Of a DNA stretch of 64,000 nucleotides, positions 52,217 to 60,470 are shown in pieces. The notes under the pieces are model-generated. The model was not told where the DNA came from. It was given only the letters and a program-made list of their open reading frames with translations, and did no database searches. How positions within the stretch are numbered: the first letter of the stretch is position 1; each line of letters starts with the position of its first letter. The stretch comes from Flavobacterium pectinovorum (GTDB taxonomy: Bacteria > Bacteroidota > Bacteroidia > Flavobacteriales > Flavobacteriaceae), in the NCBI RefSeq assembly GCF_022802975.1, contig NZ_JAFEVZ010000006.1:186001-250000 (forward strand), in the 5' to 3' direction. A program made the translations under genes and the position numbers.

Positions 52217-52765
52217 ATGAGCGATTCAAATGTAAATATGGTTGCCCCTCCGGAAGGTGTTGTTGGTGAAGGTTTTTTTGCCACAAAACTAAATGACGTT
52301 GTAGGTTTGGCACGTGCGAATTCTCTTTGGCCACTACCTTTCGCAACTTCATGCTGCGGAATCGAATTTATGGCAACTATGGCTTCACATTACGATTTGG
52401 CACGATTTGGTTCTGAACGTGTGAGTTTTTCTCCTCGTCAGGCAGATATGTTAATGGTAATGGGAACTATTTCTAAAAAAATGGCACCAATTTTAAGACA
52501 GGTTTACGAACAAATGTCTGAACCTCGTTGGGTAATTGCTGTTGGAGCCTGCGCTTCATCAGGCGGGATTTTTGACACTTACTCTGTTTTACAAGGTATT
52601 GATAAAGTTATTCCGGTTGATGTTTACGTACCGGGATGCCCACCAAGACCGGAACAAATTGTTGACGGCGTAATGAAACTTCAAGAATTGGTAAAAAGCG
52701 AATCTGTGAGACGAAGAAGCTCTCCGGAATACCAAGAATTATTAGCTTCCTATAACATTTCATAA
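52217..52765 (+). CDS. nuoB: NADH-quinone oxidoreductase subunit B
   Basis: A 182-residue subunit of the quinone-proximal Q-module. The N2 [4Fe-4S] ligands are all present: the unusual adjacent Cys46-Cys47 pair in PFATSCCGIEF, Cys112 in VGACASSGG and Cys141 in PGCPPRPE. It passes electrons from the peripheral arm to quinone. It starts 5 bp after the word hairpin and ends 1 bp before nuoC. Confidence 0.97.
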   Translation: MSDSNVNMVAPPEGVVGEGFFATKLNDVVGLARANSLWPLPFATSCCGIEFMATMASHYDLARFGSERVSFSPRQADMLMVMGTISKKMAPILRQVYEQMSEPRWVIAVGACASSGGIFDTYSVLQGIDKVIPVDVYVPGCPPRPEQIVDGVMKLQELVKSESVRRRSSPEYQELLASYNIS

Positions 52766-52766
52766 G

Positions 52767-53288
52767 ATGGCTTTAGAAAACACCCTGATTCAGGACAAAC
52801 TTATCGAAACATTTGATACTAATGTTTTTAACTTTCAACAAGAAAGAGATATTTTCTCATTTGAAACTTCTGCTGATAAAATTACAGCCCTGATTCTTTT
52901 CCTGAAAAATGACGCCGATTTACGTTTCCACTTTTTAACTGATTTATGCGGTATTCACTATCCCGATAACGAATCAGAACGTCAGTTTGCCATTGTATAT
53001 CATCTGCACAACTGGTACGAAAACAAACGTATTCGAATAAAAGTATTCCTTAACGGCGAAAAACCTGAAATCAAAACGATATCAAATATTTTCCTGAGTT
53101 CAAACTGGATGGAAAGAGAAACATACGATTTCTTTGGGATAAACTTTATTGGTCACCCTCAATTGAAACGTATTTTGAATATGGATGAAATGGTTTCTTT
53201 CCCGATGCGAAAAGAATTCCCAATGGAAGACAGCGGAAGAACAGATAAAGACGACAGATTCTTTGGAAGAACAACAATCAATGCATAA
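52767..53288 (+). CDS. nuoC: NADH-quinone oxidoreductase subunit C
   Basis: A 173-residue subunit. It has the NuoC/30-kDa features FHFLTDLCGIHYP, YHLHNWYENKRIRIKVFLNG and WMERETYDFFGINFIGHP, ending near FPMRKEFPMED. It forms part of the hydrophilic arm between NuoB and NuoD. It is a separate protein, not fused to NuoD as in E. coli. Confidence 0.96.
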   Translation: MALENTLIQDKLIETFDTNVFNFQQERDIFSFETSADKITALILFLKNDADLRFHFLTDLCGIHYPDNESERQFAIVYHLHNWYENKRIRIKVFLNGEKPEIKTISNIFLSSNWMERETYDFFGINFIGHPQLKRILNMDEMVSFPMRKEFPMEDSGRTDKDDRFFGRTTINA

Positions 53289-53387
53289 TTAACAATTTAT
53301 AATTGATAATTATTACATAATATAAAAACAAAAATTAATAGTTAATTGGAAAAGAATCAATTATCAATTATCAATTTTTAATTAAAG
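53289..53387. repeat. CAATTAT-word hairpin between nuoC and nuoD
   Basis: The left part AATTGATAATT pairs with two overlapping copies of AATTATCAATT on the right. It is the same kind of intergenic unit as at 52079-52212 but made of different words. Confidence 0.7.
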
Positions 53388-54626
53388 ATGTCAGAACTAT
53401 TATTATCACCAGAGCATCGATATGCTAAAATAATAAAGGAGAAACTAAACGAAGACGGAAGCGAGCTTTCGGTACTGAATTTAGGACCTACTCACCCTGC
53501 TACGCACGGAATTTTTCAGAATATCCTGTTGATGGATGGAGAAAGAATTCTTGAGGCTGAACCAACTATTGGTTACATCCACAGAGCTTTCGAAAAAATT
53601 GCCGAAAATCGTCCTTTTTACCAAATTACTCCTCTTACAGACCGTATGAACTATTGCTCCTCTCCTATCAATAATATGGGATGGTGGATGACTTTAGAAA
53701 AATTGTTAGGTATTGAAGTTCCAAAAAGAGCACAATATTTAAGAGTTATCGTTATGGAGTTGGCGCGTATTACAGACCATTTAATCTGTAATTCGATTCT
53801 GGGTGTAGATACCGGTGCATATACCGGTTTCTTATACGTTTTTCAATTTAGAGAAAAAGTTTACGAGATTTATGAAGAAATTTGTGGAGCTCGTTTAACA
53901 ACCAATATGGGAAGAATTGGTGGATTTGAAAGAGACTGGTCTCCGGAAGCTTTCAAAAAAATAGAAACTTTCCTTGAAGAATTTCCTATTGCATGGAAAG
54001 AATTCGAAAACTTATTCGAAAGAAACAGAATTTTTATTGACAGAACTGTAAACGTTGGAGCTATTTCTGCTGAACAAGCAATGGCATACGGATTTACTGG
54101 TCCAAACTTACGTGCTGCGGGAGTAGATTACGACGTTCGTGTTGCGCATCCTTACTCCTCTTACGAAGATTTCGATTTTATTGTTCCTGTTGGAAAATCA
54201 GGAGACACTTATGATCGTTTCTGTGTTCGTAATGCCGAGGTTTGGGAAAGTTTAAGCATTATTCGTCAGGCTTTGGATAAAATGCCGGCTGGAAACGAAT
54301 ACCATGCAGAAGTTCCGGATTATTACCTTCCTCCAAAAGAAGATGTATACACTTCAATGGAATCTCTAATTTATCACTTTAAGATTGTCATGGGAGAAGT
54401 TCCTGTACCGGTTGCAGAAATTTATCATCCGGTTGAAGGAGGAAACGGAGAAATCGGATTCTATTTAGTCACAGACGGAAGCAGAACGCCATACAGATTA
54501 CATTTCAGAAGACCTTGCTTTATATATTATCAGGCTTATCCGGAAATGATTAAAGGTGCTTTATTATCTGATGCAATTGTTATTTTGTCAAGTTTAAATG
54601 TAATTGCCGGAGAATTAGACGCCTAA
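53388..54626 (+). CDS. nuoD: NADH-quinone oxidoreductase subunit D
   Basis: A 412-residue 49-kDa subunit. It lines the quinone pocket: LGPTHPATHGIFQNILLMDG near residue 31 carries the quinone-binding His, GYIHRAFEK follows, and the C-terminus has HFRRPCFIYYQAYPEM and SLNVIAGELDA. The length is normal. It is separated from nuoE by a 198-bp word-hairpin region. Confidence 0.97.
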   Translation: MSELLLSPEHRYAKIIKEKLNEDGSELSVLNLGPTHPATHGIFQNILLMDGERILEAEPTIGYIHRAFEKIAENRPFYQITPLTDRMNYCSSPINNMGWWMTLEKLLGIEVPKRAQYLRVIVMELARITDHLICNSILGVDTGAYTGFLYVFQFREKVYEIYEEICGARLTTNMGRIGGFERDWSPEAFKKIETFLEEFPIAWKEFENLFERNRIFIDRTVNVGAISAEQAMAYGFTGPNLRAAGVDYDVRVAHPYSSYEDFDFIVPVGKSGDTYDRFCVRNAEVWESLSIIRQALDKMPAGNEYHAEVPDYYLPPKEDVYTSMESLIYHFKIVMGEVPVPVAEIYHPVEGGNGEIGFYLVTDGSRTPYRLHFRRPCFIYYQAYPEMIKGALLSDAIVILSSLNVIAGELDA

Positions 54627-54824
54627 AAAGATTGTATATTTTAGATTGTATATTTTAGATTGCTGATTGAGAATGCAGATTTAGAATTTAGATTTAAAAT
54701 TATAATTAGGAATTGAAAAATTCAGATTGAAGAATCTAAAACTTAAATAATGATTGAAGAATCATAGATTATAGACAACGATTAAAAAAATCTAAAATCT
54801 AAAATCTAAAATCTAAAATTAAAA
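54627..54824. repeat. AATCTAAA-word hairpin region between nuoD and nuoE
   Basis: The left half has repeated TATTTTAGATTG words and the right half four tandem AATCTAAA words just before nuoE. The two halves are complementary and could form a long stem in the operon mRNA. It has the same word as the nuoA-nuoB unit. Confidence 0.75.
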
Positions 54825-55355
54825 ATGGAACGTAAACAGTACAAACAAGAAATAAATATGACTGAAGCATTGATGAACCGCATCAATGAATTAATCAGTC
54901 ATTATCCTGAAGACAAAAGAAAATCAGCTCTGTTGCCTGTTTTGCACGAAGTGCAGGATGCGCATGATAACTGGCTGAGCATTGAGTTGCAGGATAAAGT
55001 TGCCGAAATTTTACATATCAAACCAATTGAGGTTTACGAAGTGGTTACTTTTTATACCATGTACAACCAAAAGCCAATTGGAAAATACATGTTCGAATTC
55101 TGCCAGACTTCTTGTTGTTGTTTAAATGGTGCCGAAAATTTAATGGATTATACTTCTGAAAAATTAGGCATTAAAATGGGCGAAACTACTCCTGACGGAA
55201 TGTTTACCATTGCCGGTGTAGAATGTTTAGGTGCCTGTGGATACGCTCCGATGATGCAGTTGGGTGATTTCTACAAAGAAAAATTGACAGAAGATAAAAT
55301 CGATCAGCTAATCGCTGATTGCAGAGATGATAAAATAATATTACACGATAAATAA
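54825..55355 (+). CDS. nuoE: NADH-quinone oxidoreductase subunit E
   Basis: A 176-residue thioredoxin-like subunit with one [2Fe-2S] cluster (N1a): ligands Cys93 and Cys98 (FCQTSCCC) and Cys134 and Cys138 (CLGACGY). The stated start is ATG 54825; a start at 54858 (MTEALMNRI) is also possible. It is part of the NADH-oxidising N-module together with NuoF, which starts 1 bp after its stop. Confidence 0.95.
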   Translation: MERKQYKQEINMTEALMNRINELISHYPEDKRKSALLPVLHEVQDAHDNWLSIELQDKVAEILHIKPIEVYEVVTFYTMYNQKPIGKYMFEFCQTSCCCLNGAENLMDYTSEKLGIKMGETTPDGMFTIAGVECLGACGYAPMMQLGDFYKEKLTEDKIDQLIADCRDDKIILHDK

Positions 55356-55356
55356 G

Positions 55357-56727
55357 ATGTCAAAAAAAATATTATTAGACAAAATCAATATTCCGGGTAT
55401 TAAGACCTACGAAGTGTATCGCCAAAACGGGGGTTATGCTTCTGTAGAAAAAGCCTTAAAAACACTTACGCCTGACGAAGTTGTTGAAGAAGTAAAAAAA
55501 TCAGGAATCAGAGGTCGTGGTGGAGCAGGTTTCCCGGCGGGAATGAAATGGAGTTTTATTGATAAAAAATCAGGAAAACCAAGACATTTGGTTTGTAATG
55601 CCGATGAATCTGAACCGGGTACTTTTAAAGATCGTTATTTGATGGAATTTATTCCTCACTTGTTGATTGAAGGAATGATTACCTCAAGTTTTGCTTTGGG
55701 CGCAAACCTATCCTACATCTACATTCGTGGAGAATACATGTGGGTTTTCAAAATTTTAGAAAAAGCAATCAACGAAGCAAGAGCTGCAGGTTGGTTAGGA
55801 AAAAATATATTAGGTACAGGTTACGACTTAGATTTATATGTTCACTGCGGAGCAGGAGCTTATATTTGTGGAGAAGAAACTGCACTTATTGAATCACTGG
55901 AAGGTAAAAGAGGAAATCCTCGTATTAAACCACCTTTCCCGGCTGTATCAGGTCTTTGGGCAAATCCAACTGTGGTTAACAATGTGGAGACTATTGCCGC
56001 TGTGCCTTGGATTATCAACAATTCCGGTGATGAGTATGCTAAAATTGGAATTGGACGTTCTACAGGAACTAAATTAATCTCGGCTTCAGGGCACATCAAA
56101 AATCCTGGAGTTTACGAAATTGAATTAGGATTATCTGTTGATGAGTTTATGAATTCTGATGAATATTTAGGTGGAATGTCTTCAAGCAGACCCTTGAAAG
56201 CTTTAGTACCGGGAGGATCTTCTGTGCCAATTTTACCGGCTGAATTAATTTTTAAAACAGCAAACGGTGAAGACCGATTAATGTCTTACGAATCTTTGAG
56301 TGATGGTGGTTTTGCTACCGGATCAATGTTAGGTTCAGGAGGCTTTATCGTGTACAACGACACATCCTGTATAGTGAGAAATACATGGAATTTTGCCCGT
56401 TTTTACCATCACGAATCTTGTGGGCAATGTACACCATGCCGTGAAGGAACCGGATGGTTAGAAAAAATATTACATCGTATTGAAAACGGTCACGGCCGTG
56501 AAGAGGATATCGAATTGTTATGGAGTATTCAAAGTAAAATCGAAGGAAATACGATTTGTCCTCTTGGTGATGCGGCTTCATGGCCGGTGGCAGCAGCTAT
56601 CCGTCATTTTAGAGATGAATTTGAGTATCACGTTCGTTTCCCTGAAAAAATAAAACACAGAGATCATTTTGTAGCTGAACCATTTTCGCAAGTAAAGCAT
56701 TTGGTTGGCGGTAAAATAATCGTATAA
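55357..56727 (+). CDS. nuoF: NADH-quinone oxidoreductase subunit F
   Basis: A 456-residue NADH- and FMN-binding subunit. The NADH/FMN loop is RGRGGAGFPAGMKWSF, followed by CNADESEPGTFKDR and CGAGAYICGEETALIES. The C-terminal N3 [4Fe-4S] site is CGQCTPCREGTGW with a further Cys in TICPLGDAA. It accepts hydride from NADH and feeds the Fe-S chain. Confidence 0.97.
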   Translation: MSKKILLDKINIPGIKTYEVYRQNGGYASVEKALKTLTPDEVVEEVKKSGIRGRGGAGFPAGMKWSFIDKKSGKPRHLVCNADESEPGTFKDRYLMEFIPHLLIEGMITSSFALGANLSYIYIRGEYMWVFKILEKAINEARAAGWLGKNILGTGYDLDLYVHCGAGAYICGEETALIESLEGKRGNPRIKPPFPAVSGLWANPTVVNNVETIAAVPWIINNSGDEYAKIGIGRSTGTKLISASGHIKNPGVYEIELGLSVDEFMNSDEYLGGMSSSRPLKALVPGGSSVPILPAELIFKTANGEDRLMSYESLSDGGFATGSMLGSGGFIVYNDTSCIVRNTWNFARFYHHESCGQCTPCREGTGWLEKILHRIENGHGREEDIELLWSIQSKIEGNTICPLGDAASWPVAAAIRHFRDEFEYHVRFPEKIKHRDHFVAEPFSQVKHLVGGKIIV

Positions 56728-56819
56728 TAAAAATATAAAAGAATTACGAAGTCATATTATTAAAAGGACAGCAAATCTTTTGAATAGCTAAACTTTCGAC
56801 ATTCAAATCATTAAGAGAG

Positions 56820-57851
56820 ATGAAAGTAACCATAGACGGTCAAAGTATTGACGTAGAACCAGGAACTACCATCCTGCAGGCGGCGCGTATGATTGGAGGG
56901 GATTTAGTTCCGCCAGCCATGTGTTATTACTCAAAATTAAAAGGGAGCGGCGGAAAATGCCGTTGTTGTTTAGTGGAAGTTTCAAAAGGAAGTGAAGCGG
57001 ATCCAAGACCAATGCCAAAATTAATGGCATCTTGTGTAACCGGCTGTATGGACGGAATGGAAGTAAACAGCAAATCTTCTGACCGAGTAACAGAAGCCCG
57101 TAAATCTGTGACCGAATTTTTATTGATTAATCACCCACTGGACTGTCCTATTTGTGATCAGGCCGGAGAATGTGATTTACAGAATTTAAGTTTCGAACAC
57201 GGAAATCCAAAATCACGTTATATCGAAGAGAAAAGAACATTCGAACCGGAAGATATCGGTCCGAATATTCAACTGCATATGAACCGTTGCATTTTATGTC
57301 AAAGATGCGTACAGGTTGCAGATCAATTGACAGACAACAGAGTTCACGGCGTATTAGACCGTGGAGACCACGCTAATATTTCAACAGGAATCTCAAAAGC
57401 TATCGACAATGAATTCTCCGGAAACATGATTGACGTTTGCCCGGTTGGTGCTTTAACAGATAAAACTTTCCGTTTTAAATCAAGAGTGTGGTTCAACAAA
57501 CCTTATAACGCACACAGAGAATGTACAACTCCCGGATGTTGCGGTAAAACAACCGTTTGGATGTTTGGAGGCGAAATTCAGCGCGTAACGGGTCGTAAAG
57601 ATGAGTACCATGAAGTGGAAGAATTCATCTGCAACAGCTGTCGTTTTGATCATAAAGATGTTAATGACTGGGTTATTGAAGGACCAAGAGAATTTGAAAA
57701 AGATTCTGTTATCAACCAAAACAACTACACTCAAAAATTAGAGAAAGTACAAATCGACACCGAAAAGAATATCCTTTTAGGAAGAGATGTAGACCGTAAA
57801 AAAATTAGTATGGCCGAAATTCCGTTGAACACTAACAACAAAAATTCTTAA
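56820..57851 (+). CDS. nuoG: NADH-quinone oxidoreductase subunit G, short form
   Basis: A 343-residue NuoG, far shorter than the about 700-900 residue proteins of other bacteria. The iron-sulfur part is complete: [2Fe-2S] N1b ligands Cys35, 47, 50 and 72; His105/Cys109/112/118 for N5 (HPLDCPICDQAGEC); Cys157/160/163/207 for N4. The start of the Mo/Fe4S4 domain is seen (CTTPGCCGK, EFICNSCRFD), and then the protein ends without the molybdopterin-like domain. The electron path is therefore intact. A short form of this kind appears usual for this group, so it need not be a truncation. Confidence 0.94.
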   Translation: MKVTIDGQSIDVEPGTTILQAARMIGGDLVPPAMCYYSKLKGSGGKCRCCLVEVSKGSEADPRPMPKLMASCVTGCMDGMEVNSKSSDRVTEARKSVTEFLLINHPLDCPICDQAGECDLQNLSFEHGNPKSRYIEEKRTFEPEDIGPNIQLHMNRCILCQRCVQVADQLTDNRVHGVLDRGDHANISTGISKAIDNEFSGNMIDVCPVGALTDKTFRFKSRVWFNKPYNAHRECTTPGCCGKTTVWMFGGEIQRVTGRKDEYHEVEEFICNSCRFDHKDVNDWVIEGPREFEKDSVINQNNYTQKLEKVQIDTEKNILLGRDVDRKKISMAEIPLNTNNKNS

Positions 57852-57853
57852 AC

Positions 57854-58909
57854 ATGGTAGATAGTGCATTTATTATAGAGAAAAGTGTTGTTATTGTAGT
57901 GGTTTTTGCCGTAACGATGATTATGGCCATGTATTCTACCTGGGCAGAACGTAAAGTTGCTGCTTTCCTTCAGGATCGTGTAGGACCAAACCGCGCTGGA
58001 TGGGGCGGATTATTACAGCCTCTTGCTGATGGTTTGAAATTATTTTCGAAAGAAGAATTTTTCCCAAATACACCAAATAGATTTTTATTCGTTGTCGGAC
58101 CGGCAATTGCCATGAGTACCGCTTTGATGACCAGTGCGGTAATTCCGTGGGGAGACAGATTGCATCTTTTTGGAAGAGATATTTTATTACAGGCTACTGA
58201 TATTAACATTGCGTTATTATACTTCTTTGGCGTTGTTTCAGTTGGAGTTTACGGAATCATGATTGGCGGATGGGCTTCAAATAATAAATTTTCATTGATG
58301 GGAGCGGTTCGTGCTGCTTCGCAAATGGTTTCTTATGAAGTCGCCATGGGATTATCAATGATTGCTTTGTTGATGATGACCGGAACTTTAAGTTTAAAAG
58401 AAATCTCTGAGCAACAGGCCGGAATGAACTGGAATGTTTTTTATCAGCCTTTATCTTTCCTTATTTTCCTTATTTGTGCTTTTGCAGAAACCAATAGAAC
58501 TCCTTTTGATTTGGCAGAATGTGAATCGGAGTTGATTGGTGGTTACCATACTGAATATTCATCTATGAAAATGGGATTCTATTTATTTGCTGAATATGCC
58601 AATATGTTTATATCTGCGACTATTATCTCGGTATTGTTTTTTGGAGGGTACAATTATCCCGGAATGCAGTGGATGGTAGAAAATGTAGGTATCAACACAG
58701 CAAACGTATTAGGAATAGCAGTTTTATTTGCTAAAATATGTTTCTGGATCTTTTTCTATATGTGGGTTCGCTGGACGATTCCGAGATTTAGATATGACCA
58801 GTTGATGAATTTGGGATGGCGAATTTTGATTCCGCTTTCTATAATTAATATCATGATTACGGGTGCTGTTATTTTAAGACACGATATCGCAGCCGCTTTA
58901 GGATTCTAA
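57854..58909 (+). CDS. nuoH: NADH-quinone oxidoreductase subunit H
   Basis: A 351-residue membrane subunit with eight helices. It has the quinone-chamber loops AERKVAAFLQDRVGPNRAGW and ETNRTPFDLAECESELIGGY with conserved acidic residues, and it links the hydrophilic arm to the proton-pumping arm. It starts 2 bp after nuoG. The space to nuoI holds copy D of the dispersed repeat. Confidence 0.97.
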   Translation: MVDSAFIIEKSVVIVVVFAVTMIMAMYSTWAERKVAAFLQDRVGPNRAGWGGLLQPLADGLKLFSKEEFFPNTPNRFLFVVGPAIAMSTALMTSAVIPWGDRLHLFGRDILLQATDINIALLYFFGVVSVGVYGIMIGGWASNNKFSLMGAVRAASQMVSYEVAMGLSMIALLMMTGTLSLKEISEQQAGMNWNVFYQPLSFLIFLICAFAETNRTPFDLAECESELIGGYHTEYSSMKMGFYLFAEYANMFISATIISVLFFGGYNYPGMQWMVENVGINTANVLGIAVLFAKICFWIFFYMWVRWTIPRFRYDQLMNLGWRILIPLSIINIMITGAVILRHDIAAALGF

Positions 58910-58923
58910 GAACCGTAATGCCC

Positions 58924-58995
58924 TAGCCCTGATAGAAGCGGCATCCTTTTATGGTGGGGTTCACCATAAAAGATACAGCGGATAGCAGGATTAGC
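58924..58995. repeat. Dispersed hairpin repeat, copy D
   Basis: Read as TAGCCCTGATAGAAGCGG at the left and ACAGCGGATAGCAGGATTAGC-like at the right, with a central 11-bp stem (58946-58956 with 58962-58972; CTTTTATGGTG/CACCATAAAAG). It lies between nuoH and nuoI, inside the complex I operon, and matches copies A, B and C at its ends. Confidence 0.88.
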
Positions 58996-59064
58996 TACTA
59001 AATAAAAAACGAAATAGATTGGATTTGGTCTAATCATCAAATTGAATCACAAATTATACTTTAA

Positions 59065-59610
59065 ATGTCAATAGAAACTATATCATTATCGGGTAGAAAA
59101 AAGTTAGTCTCTAACAAAGAGATGACTTTTTGGGAGCGATTGTATCTTGTGGCGATTGTAAAAGGTTTATTGATTACTATCAAACACTTTTTCAAGAAAA
59201 AAGCTACTATTCATTACCCGGAACAAGTTCGTGAAATGAGTCCGGTGTATCGCGGTCAACACCAGTTAAAACGTGATGAACAAGGTCGTGAAAACTGTAC
59301 CGCCTGTGGATTATGTGCTTTGTCATGCCCTGCAGAAGCGATTACAATGAAAGCTGGAGAGCGTAAAGCTGATGAAAAGCATTTGTACAGAGAGGAAAAA
59401 TATGCTGAGATTTATGAAATCAATATGCTGCGTTGTATTTTCTGCGGATTGTGTGAAGAAGCCTGTCCGAAAGATGCTATTTATTTGACGACTTCGAAAG
59501 TATTGGTTCCTTCCAGTTATGAAAGAGAAGATTTTATTTTTGGAAAAGACAGATTAGTGATGCCTCTTGATGTGGCTATCAAAAATGCTCAACTTAATAA
59601 TGCTAACTAA
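59065..59610 (+). CDS. nuoI: NADH-quinone oxidoreductase subunit I
   Basis: A 181-residue ferredoxin-type subunit with two [4Fe-4S] clusters (N6a, N6b): CTACGLCALSCP and CIFCGLCEEACP. It leads electrons from NuoG to NuoB. An N-terminal amphipathic part (LYLVAIVKGLLITIKHFFKK) lies on the membrane. The stop adjoins the nuoJ start. Confidence 0.96.
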   Translation: MSIETISLSGRKKLVSNKEMTFWERLYLVAIVKGLLITIKHFFKKKATIHYPEQVREMSPVYRGQHQLKRDEQGRENCTACGLCALSCPAEAITMKAGERKADEKHLYREEKYAEIYEINMLRCIFCGLCEEACPKDAIYLTTSKVLVPSSYEREDFIFGKDRLVMPLDVAIKNAQLNNAN

Positions 59611-60150
59611 ATGATACATATTCCTGATTTTGCACACGCAACAACTATACAAGTTATATTTTGTTTCTTAGCGTTTATCACGGTAATTACTGCCTTTTTA
59701 ACCATTTTTAGCCGAAATCCAATTCACTCTGCAATTTACTTAGTGATTTGTTTCTTCTCGATTGCAGGTCATTATTTGTTATTAAATGCTCAGTTTTTAG
59801 CTATTGTACATATTATAGTCTACTCGGGAGCCATTATGATTTTGTTCCTTTTTACGATCATGTTGATGAACCTGAATGAACAAAAAGAAGTTCATCGCCC
59901 AAGGATTACACGTTTGGGTGCAATTGTTTCGTTCTGTTTAATTGTAATCGTTTTAATTGCAATTTTCATCAATTCGAAACCAATTGTTGGTGAATACGAT
60001 TCGACTGGAGAGGACTTCCAATCTATTAAAGTTTTAGGTAAAATATTACTGAACGAATACATGGTTCCGTTTGAATTTGCCTCTATATTGCTTTTAGTGG
60101 CGATGATTGGAACAGTATTATTGTCTAAAAAAGAAAAATTAAATAAATAA
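59611..60150 (+). CDS. nuoJ: NADH-quinone oxidoreductase subunit J
   Basis: A 179-residue membrane subunit with five helices. The conserved third helix [20 protein letters not shown] contains the pi-bulge region used in coupling. The stop shares one base with the nuoK start (TAATG), which implies coupling. Confidence 0.94.
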   Translation: MIHIPDFAHATTIQVIFCFLAFITVITAFLTIFSRNPIHSAIYLVICFFSIAGHYLLLNAQFLAIVHIIVYSGAIMILFLFTIMLMNLNEQKEVHRPRITRLGAIVSFCLIVIVLIAIFINSKPIVGEYDSTGEDFQSIKVLGKILLNEYMVPFEFASILLLVAMIGTVLLSKKEKLNK

Positions 60151-60470
60151 TGGGTAATATATTAAATCAGATAGGTATTGAAAATTACATCTTTTTAAGT
60201 GTTGTACTTTTTTGTATTGGTATTTTTGGTGTATTGTACAGGCGAAATGCGATTATCGTTTTTATGTCTATAGAAATCATGCTGAATGCCGTAAACCTTT
60301 TATTTGTGGCTTTTTCGACTTATCATCAGGATGCGCAAGGGCAGGTTTTTGTGTTCTTTTCGATGGCAGTTGCAGCAGCAGAAGTTGCTGTAGGATTGGC
60401 TATTTTAGTTTCGATCTTTAGAAATTTAGGTTCGATTAGTATCGATAATTTAAAAAACTTAAAAGGATAA
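60150..60470 (+). CDS. nuoK: NADH-quinone oxidoreductase subunit K
   Basis: A 106-residue subunit with three helices (about 10-30, 36-56, 65-88). The conserved acidic residues lie in [16 protein letters not shown] and [13 protein letters not shown], as needed for proton transfer. It immediately precedes nuoL. Confidence 0.95.
   Translation: MGNILNQIGIENYIFLSVVLFCIGIFGVLYRRNAIIVFMSIEIMLNAVNLLFVAFSTYHQDAQGQVFVFFSMAVAAAEVAVGLAILVSIFRNLGSISIDNLKNLKG

Noticed and set aside
55838..56099. Overlapping frames inside nuoF on both strands
   Set aside because: Shadows of a strongly conserved gene with no independent features.
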